Shown here piece after piece: positions 57,250-64,000 of a DNA stretch of 64,000 nucleotides. The notes under the pieces were generated by a model. That model saw nothing but the letters and a program-made list of their open reading frames with translations, was not told the origin of the DNA and searched no databases. The stretch comes from Oxytricha trifallax (lineage: Eukaryota > Ciliophora > Spirotrichea > Sporadotrichida > Oxytrichidae), in NCBI GenBank assembly GCA_000711775.1, contig ARYC01001848.1:1-64000 (forward strand), read 5' to 3'. The stretch's first letter is position 1. Each line of letters opens with the position of its first letter. The translations under genes were made by a program, and so were the position numbers.

Positions 57250-59680
57250 CCATTTTTAACCAAAATCTTAGGAGGTTAAAGAAAATTATTTGGAAAATGT
57301 TGGAAAAGAACTTTCCAATGAATTTTCTAAACTCTACGAGAATGTTTGAATGATTATTGGCTTTAATTTATGTGTGTCAGTGTCTCTAGTAAAGGGAGAT
57401 TAATCTCTGGCATTTAGAAACAATTTAATTAGTTATTAGCTTATAGCTTTACATTTACATCTCTATTTTTTTAGTATTATTAAGTTTATTAACAATTTAA
57501 TATTGACCACAGAGTTCTAGCTGAGATTTTGATAATTTGAGATAAAATGGTATTAGAGAGGTATCCTTTTTTGTAGAAACCTTGTGTATACTTTTTTGAA
57601 AAGGTCTATTCTAGTCATGGTATATTTAGAGGATGTTCGTAGTGTAGCTAGTTTTGTCTAGGCTATTTAGAGAATTTATTATAGGTAGACTTTTTAATAG
57701 AGTATTAGGTCGCTTTTTTAATCTTTATATTTATGATATTTTTATTCTTTAAAAAAAATTGTCTTTAAATTCTTTATAGTTACTGAGGCTATTTTAATGC
57801 ATGTTTTAGTCCTAGGTATCTAAATATTCTTTTTTATTAAGTAAGTTTTTAAAAGGTGAAGACTTGAGCATCTATGTCCACACATTTATATACATTAATA
57901 AACAGGCCATATGCTTTAAGGTAGAGTCGATCTTATGCAAGCAAATTTATCTAATTTCTTGAAGAGGATGCAATATCGCTAATATGCATCTTTATTCATT
58001 TTACTATGTCTATCTTATATTTCTCTTAGTAAGTCCTAATTGCGTTATCCATTTGGAGTACAAAGAAAAATGGGGAGATTATTTTCACCTGTGGGTACCA
58101 TTTCAGATTATTATTTTCTCACTTTACCATATTAAATTTCAAGGTTGGATTAGGTTAATAGCAGTTATGACCATCTTGTCCCAAATATCTATGGTTGTGC
58201 CTAATTTTGTCAAGTCTAGGGTGGTTCATGGAAGTATCAGTTTCTGGTCAAATTATGAAATGAGGAAGTTGTCTTTTTAGTAAGGTCACCGACTTCAACA
58301 CATTTAAAGGTAGATCTTTAGCTGTCAAAAATCTTCCATCTGTTCTCTTTTGTGAGCTAATCTAGCTCAGGAAGCTCTGGAACATTTTTTATGGATAATG
58401 TAGATAATCTTGCACTTTGAATAATATGATGGTTGATCGAATCTATTTCTAAATAATAATCAATGATAATCTTGTAAAATTGTCGGAAAAAACCAGGAAA
58501 AATCATAAACTTAACAGTTTCTTCATTATTTTTTCTAAATAATTCTATTTCTAACTGAATATATAATAGTGGCAATATTATTTGCATTTTAGCGTGATAT
58601 TAACACATTACCATTATGTTTAAATATCAAATTTGTTAATTTATCTCATTTATATTCATAAATAAACCTATCAATAATTCCTGAATCTTATTTGTTTTTT
58701 GTATCACTGAATTATCTTAATTCTCCTGGTCATAAGAATCATTATTTTTCCAGTCACTGATATTAAAACTACCTCATATCAAATTTTAATTCAAATAACT
58801 CCATACTCTTAAATAATTTCATAATAATAAATAAAATCAAAATCATATGTGAAATGATATTAATTTTATTAATATATAATAAAATAAGTATCCACACTGA
58901 GGACCCCCTGGATTTAAATATATGCTAATATTAATAAGGGACTGGCCCTTTTAGTTATTTTGTAATAAAACGTCTGCTCAGTTATTTTAGGACTCTAGGA
59001 CTGTTTTTTACTCGAATTTATCTTTCTCTTTACTTATTTTTCTCTTCTTTTTGATTCTCCCTTTCTTCCAAAGGTTTGGCTCCTCATAGATGCTTTAGTT
59101 ATAGTAGCATTGACTAAAGTACGAATTATGGACGTCAAGAGACTATTTAATTTCCTCACTTTATTAAATGCTTCTTTTAGTTTGTTAGTATCGAATATTT
59201 TACCAAACCTTGTAAAATGACTAGATATTATAGATGTCTGATTTAGTAAGACAGAGTATGTCTGTATTATCATTTAAGTATTCTTGCTTGTCTTTCTTTA
59301 ATGAGGATAAATTTATCAAGACTATGAATTCTATCATCACAAATTTAGATAAGTTCAAAGTTGTTATGGGTGATTCTTTAATAGAACTTACAAGGGTTTT
59401 ATTTAATTGATTTCGGTATATAACGTATTAGTTTTTAGTTACTGCTCAGAATCTGGCCAGATTTTAGAGATATATCGATCTATGACGCATGTTAGGGTTA
59501 TGAGCTTATTAGTGAAAAGTAACTTTGGGTTTCTTCAAAGTTATTTATTGAGATTGATTTAAAAAGCTCAAGAGTAGTCTGATATGTTTTGTTGGACCCG
59601 GCTTCCACTAGCTAGATCAATAGATTGCTAATAGAGGGTTCATTAGTATTTAGTTAACCTTATAAACTAGGAAGGTTAAT
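57250..59680 (-). pseudogene. Non-LTR (LINE-type) retrotransposon remnant, reverse transcriptase region
   Basis: On the - strand three reverse-transcriptase landmarks appear in the right order. NGTHRQKQSPHFSLYSKWI (from 58102 down) resembles NGxRQGxxLSPxLFxLY. ISDIASSSRNQINLLAQ (57983 down) resembles the Y-A-D-D-I-A block with the first catalytic Asp lost. LKAYGLFINVYKC (around 57906) resembles the L-x-x-Y-GLxIN-x-x-K block. They lie in two frames. Upstream (59660-59270) a 115-codon frame (KLIRYIPKSIKQNPCKFYQR, DDRIHSLDKFILIKERQARI) fits the linker after an endonuclease domain, but no endonuclease motif was found. Dead copy. The + frame at 57984-58280 is its shadow. Confidence 0.5.
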
Positions 59681-59689
59681 AATTTTAAA

Positions 59690-60930
59690 GCATATTGATA
59701 TTAAACTTTTTAATTGAAAATTATATTTGCATTTATTTTATCACAAAATATTATATTTTCAAAAACGTAGAATAAAAAGTAATTTATTAAAATGTTTACA
59801 AATGCTTTAATATGTTCTTAATATAATCAAACATTTTACCAGCCTAAACAGTTTAAAGAAGGTTGAATTTAGATTCCAGAAGGAAATAGGTCTAGAGTAA
59901 ATAAACATAATAAATCAAGAAATGTGATAATTCGCCAGACATAAAAACAAAAGGTAATCAATATATTTTGATGGAATAAATATAATAATATGCTGGAGAA
60001 TAATGTTTTGTTTTAGAGCACATCATCAATCGAGATTTACTTACATGAATGTCAATTTTTATGATTTTAATGGAAGTATGTTAATTAGAAAGATAAAAAA
60101 ATTATAGAATAATTATAGATACTAACAATGTAAATGCAAGTTAAATAGCAGTTTCATTATCAGACCAATTTCATTAATATCTTTTTCATTAAATCCATTT
60201 TATGCTCTATCTTATTCTTTTATTTCACTGTGATGTCTCTGTCTTGCTCCACTTCTGCTCATATCAGGTTGGCTCTCCTAACAAATAACTTTAAAAATTT
60301 GACAATTTAACTATTCTAATTATATTTATCTTATTGTTATAATAAACTTATTTCAATAATAAAATATCTTAAGCATTATTTAAGACTTTATAAGCAGAGG
60401 TTCTTTTCCTTTGCAAATATAAAAAAATTGAAGTCAAATTGCACTGAGATTATAATTATGATTAACAAAATTGCTTAATTTATAAATTTCAATTTTTACA
60501 TCGCAAATTTAAAAATAATATGAAAAAATATTTAATGTTTAAATTAAATTATATCTAAATTCAATTGAATTGTATATTATGCTAAATTAAATAACAAATT
60601 AATTCAAAAGATCAATGAAATAAATGAAAGGAAAATAGAAATTCATAAAAGAAAATACCTTTTGAACAAAATTTTATCACATTTCTTATTTAAAATTTGA
60701 TTTCTAGAATATGCCTAGATTAAAATTTTTTATTTCTTAGTTTAAAGGCATTAAAAGAATAGTTATAAAGAAATGCTTTATATAGAATAATTTCCCAATG
60801 ATGCTTATTGCAGTCATAGTACCTGCTTTGATTTAATTTAAATAAGTCATTGAGCATCTTTGATTGGTTCTCGTTAATAAACAAATGAAGTTTAAACATC
60901 TTTATTAATTTAAATATGAATAATTTTTTA
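59690..60930. other. AT-rich stretch, nothing recognised
   Basis: No supported gene or repeat. Confidence 0.45.
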
Positions 60931-60935
60931 TCTAT

Positions 60936-61186
60936 TCACCCTATTGTTTGAGTAGTGATACCCTGCGAATATAGTTTCACTTCATCAATGAAAGGGCCCT
61001 ATTACTGAAGTTTTACCTCTCTAAGATTGTTGTATTCCAACTATGCTGATTGAGTTTTGCCAATTTTTTGCTCATTTAAATAAAAAAACACATTCCTAAT
61101 TTTTAAATTATAGTACAGTTATAAGTAGAAGTTAGATCGGTTAATATTTATCATTTTTATAGCATTGCTATTCATTTTAAATCTAA
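60936..61186 (-). CDS. LamG/concanavalin-A-like lectin domain C-terminal segment
   Basis: The - strand frame runs from about 61186 to TGA 60938-60936, about 80 codons: NVFFYLNEQKIGKTQSAQLE, then NLREVKLQQQGPFIDEVKLY and SQGITTQTIG. The pattern (strand, YLNEQKIG, strand, then G-x-IDEVKLYSQGIT) resembles the end of LamG/ConA-like domains, which typically finish with F-x-G-x-IDEVRIYNRAL. Such domains bind sugars or proteins on secreted or surface proteins. It could be the 3' segment of the gene at 61.7-62.7 kb on the same strand, but no joint was found. Confidence 0.42.
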
Positions 61187-61189
61187 ATC

Positions 61190-61680
61190 ATCAAGTTTAT
61201 TAAATCATAATTTAATAAAAATTAAATAATTAAATTTCAGCATATTTTAGATATCCTAAAAAAGATCCCAAGATCATTCATATATGACAAAATTATACTC
61301 TACTTTATTTAAAAAATTAGTAGTTTATTAATATTAAATTTAAATTCTTCAATCAGTAGAAATAAGGATGAAATAAAAAATATCACAGTAATCATGTAAA
61401 TTAATTAAGCGAGCAAGGTATTTACAATTTTTAGAAAATTAATATCAAGTTGATAGAAGAAATAAATATAGTAATTTTTTTCAAAATTTTATAATTTCGT
61501 TTTATTTTTTTGCGTAGAATATTAGAATTAAAAATAGTTGGGAAAAAACAAATTATTATTCTAAATTTATAAAAAAAGAACGCATAAAACAAATCTTTTG
61601 ATTAAAAACTACAAAGAAATAGCTTAGCAAGTCTACACACAAGTCACAGACAGACAAGAGTGTGGCTAAATCACAGTCAG
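61190..61680. other. Mixed AT-rich stretch between two - strand coding islands
   Basis: No frame is clearly supported here; it may be IES or intergenic. Confidence 0.35.
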
Positions 61681-61685
61681 TAAAC

Positions 61686-62743
61686 TCACTTTGTAATAAG
61701 AGCAATTATACAATACGGTTTAAATGACTCCTCATCAATTAAATACCAAATCTTGCTTCTAATCACCAGATTGAACAAGTCTGACTGCATATTCAGAAGA
61801 TTATTCGAATTATACCATCTATTAAGTTCCTCCTTATCTCTACAATAAGCATATCAAAAGACCCACCTAACTTAATTACTTAAGCTGTGACCTTTCAAGC
61901 TGTGCAACTAGCTCAATAAGATGAACAAGACCAGCACCAGCAAGTATACCACAGTTCAATATACTAGACACTTCCATAGTCTCTCCCAGATTTATCCAAG
62001 CAGTTTGGGGAACAAAAGATATATTAAAATAAATGAATACTTTTAGTTAAAGAGGAAGTAGAGTAGGGAACTTTGTTTCTTATTCAATTTCATCATATGA
62101 TCCAAATATCTCTTTTGAAGAAATTTCAAACTCGAAAGATGAGAAAGCTAACTCCAGAGCACCAATATAACGTTATACCAGCATTTAGATATTAATTTAG
62201 TAATGAACTTTAGGCTCTTCTTTAGTAATTAAAACCCAAAAATATTCAAATCCTTATTTAATGTAATAATTAACTAAATGTTTAATGAGAAATGACGGAT
62301 AAAATGAATTACTAAACAATAGACCCAATTATTGCTTATGTTAAGCAAAGCCAAACTGAAAACAAGATCAAAATGTTCAAAAGGGATCAAAATTTTGAAA
62401 TCAGTAAATCGTCAATCTCCATGAAAGTCATAATAGGAAAAACTTTACAAAACCAAAAAGTAAGAAAAATCCTTAGAGTAGCTTCTAAACTTTTTAGTAC
62501 AGAGTTTATCATATTCTAACCAAACTCTAACCAGACATTTACAATTTAGAGATCCCCTAATGACGTTATGGAAGACTTATCTGTGAATTAATTATTAAGA
62601 TGTTAAAGCACTCCTCATTATCACAATAAATAGCAATCAGATCAACTTCAAATCAATCTAAATATTTGACTGAAATTGCAATCCATGTGAAAAATTAATT
62701 CACTTTCAAATTCAAATGCCTTAACCAATTAGACAAGCTTCAT
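61686..62743 (-). CDS. Candidate macronuclear-destined gene in several segments
   Basis: ATG 62743 begins MKLVQLVKAFEFESELIFHM. Further blocks in changing frames are EVDLIAIYCDNEECFNILII, SITSLGDLQIVNVWLEFGQN, FLTFWFCKVFPIMTFMEIDD; then one long frame (about 62370-61883) with FEYFWVLITKEEPKVHYQIN, LELAFSSFEFEISSKEIFGS, NLGETMEVSSILNCGILAGA and ELVAQLERSQLK. A 46-bp insert between CTTA repeats follows, then EELNRWYNSNNLLNMQSDLF and SKIWYLIDEESFKPY to TGA at 61688-61686. GC-richer than the flanks, contains hydrophobic helices, no family recognised. The + frames over this region are shadows. Confidence 0.5.
61837..61882 (-). other. Candidate IES with CTTA pointer
   Basis: CTTA at 61833-61836 and 61879-61882 (another copy at 61871). 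Excision joins ...LERSQLK to EELNRWYN in frame and removes a TGA. Confidence 0.42.
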
Positions 62744-62819
62744 CAAGAAAGTAAGTATAGCTAATTACCATCACAATTAAATATTATAAAAAATACTAAT
62801 TTCTTTTAATTTTACAAAC

Positions 62820-62942
62820 ATGAAACCTACTAATGAGACTGTCCAAAACAAGGAAGAAAAATGGCATGATCACCCTGCTAAAACTTGGGAAAAATATAAA
62901 GTAGCAACACTGATAAATAATAAAAGAAAACAACAAAAATGA
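62820..62942 (+). CDS. Small ORF or first segment of a divergent gene
   Basis: ATG 62820 to TGA 62942: 40 codons, MKPTNETVQNKEEKWHDHPA then KTWEKYKVATLINNKRKQQK. Hydrophilic and free of TAA/TAG. It starts 77 bp from, and divergent to, the gene beginning at 62743. No family recognised. Confidence 0.4.
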   Translation: MKPTNETVQNKEEKWHDHPAKTWEKYKVATLINNKRKQQK

Positions 62943-62944
62943 AA

Positions 62945-64000
62945 GAGATAAAAGAAGAAATGAAATTTAGGAAAATATTCTAATTGATATAATGAGTACT
63001 ATAAGGCTTGATCCTAAGCACTAATTTTATATTACTTATATGCCTTTTAAACTTAGATGTGAGTTAATTGCTATTGATTTTATTATTCTTAAGAATAAAA
63101 AGCACACAGAGTATAAGAAAATTAATTCACTCTTTTTCTCAATAATGAGTATTATAATTAAATATAAAATTAGTTTTTATATTAAAAAATCATGTATAAT
63201 AACTTTTTATTTTTGGATGATATAGTACATAAGTTAATTAATGTTTAATCATTTATTCTCAATTATTCACAAAGGTTTAAGAAATTATAATAATTGGTAT
63301 AGAGCTAAATTGAATTAACTCAATCAATAAGGTTTTATTCCAAAATTATTCAGAATAATTTTTAAAACTTCATATATCAAATTATTTAGTTGATAGTCTT
63401 TATTATAAAAACCATCTTAGCAACTATTTTTGAACTTATTGAAAAGTAAAGCTAATTCAAAATATTTGATTTCATTTTAATTATTCCTTCACAATAATCT
63501 AATTACTAAAAGTTATTCATATTATCATTTACTATTCTTACCTCTAGATAAATTTATTTAATATTCTATTTTTTACAATTTTTGCTAGTTAACTCATTAA
63601 TTTGATCAGCATCAAAATAATATTATAGAGCCATTAACCTTATAAGAACAGTTTATTAGATAAAGATTTAAAGTCATAAAATTGCGATATAATTAGGTTT
63701 AAGTAATACTAATGGCATTAAAAATTTATAAATAAGCACACAAAAGGCTTTATATATTTCATAAAAAATCCCTTTGATAGAACTACTTTTAGATTTTTAT
63801 GCATTTTTATCTTAAGATTTTATCTTGATATATAGTTATATCCCTAATGCTAACTTTATTACCCTCTTTGAATTCTTTTTGACTTATTTCATCAATACTC
63901 TCTTTAATTTAATCATGAAATAAAAGGTTAAAATAATAATATATCAGAGATTTAAGAAATGAAACTTCAATTAATTAATTTATAGAATTACTGTTTTATA
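62945..64000. other. AT-rich stretch, nothing recognised
   Basis: The 61-codon + frame at 63040-63225 has no coding character. Confidence 0.45.

Noticed and set aside
57984-58280. A 98-codon membrane protein on the + strand
   Set aside because: Antisense to the reverse-transcriptase blocks on the - strand.
61600-61890. A + strand coding island (long frame without TGA)
   Set aside because: The - strand frame continues over 400 bp more, joins across a pointer and has better composition; the + frame is its shadow.
1-64000. TGA reassigned to Trp throughout
   Set aside because: The element C transposase and the methyltransferase end at TGA where their families end, and several TGAs fall at clear frame breaks; only individual sites remain open.
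1-64000. CRISPR arrays, rRNA genes, riboswitches, bacterial operons
   Set aside because: None seen; composition, code and repeats point to a ciliate germline genome.

Overview
This window looks like germline (micronuclear) DNA of a ciliate, most likely a hypotrich/spirotrich of the Oxytricha-Stylonychia kind. Three observations support this. (1) The long protein frames only make sense if TAA and TAG are read as glutamine and TGA is the usual stop; one transposase frame at 4.7-5.7 kb reads through many TAA/TAG codons and keeps every catalytic motif. (2) Transposon ends carry telomere-like C4A4/G4T4 motifs. (3) The DNA is very AT-rich and mostly non-coding, with short GC-richer coding islands that appear interrupted by small AT-rich inserts between short direct repeats, as expected for MDS/IES organisation. 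The species assignment is inference. No rRNA, tRNA, CRISPR or bacterial-type gene was seen.

Layout. 0-2.2 kb: part of a DDE-transposon (element A). 2.5-4.6 kb: minisatellites and a second transposase fragment. 4.6-8.7 kb: a nearly complete 4.0-kb element C with terminal inverted repeats and three genes: D34E transposase, a 22-kDa-type protein and a zinc-finger/pseudokinase. 9.7-16.1 kb: several decayed or interrupted coding islands and one unexplained GC-rich block. 20.3-22.1 kb: at least two genes that look destined for the macronucleus, with candidate IESs. 26.1-31.4 kb: element B (decayed transposase and 22-kDa gene), its third gene split by a 1.5-kb foldback element with G-rich ends. 31.4-36.4 kb: coding islands, with a perfect 628-bp foldback element flanked by an 8-bp duplication. 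39.5-40.1 kb: another coding island. 41.7-47.6 kb: element D, with the same three-gene layout as C but a zinc-finger/MT-A70 adenine-methyltransferase-like gene in the third position, plus an adjacent unknown ORF with a Walker-A-like motif. 51.2-52 kb: a third copy of the A family. 54.4 kb: coding island. 57.2-59.7 kb: remnant of a non-LTR retrotransposon reverse transcriptase. 60.9-62.9 kb: a macronuclear-type locus, including a lectin/LamG-like C-terminus.

The main biological story is a family of telomere-bearing Tc1/mariner-like elements that share a transposase and a convergent 22-kDa gene but differ in the divergent third gene (zinc finger plus pseudokinase, or zinc finger plus MT-A70 methyltransferase). 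They lie among gene segments that would have to be spliced at the DNA level. All translations were done by eye. With only TGA as a stop, random frames stay open for about 50 codons, so the weaker coding calls carry low confidence.
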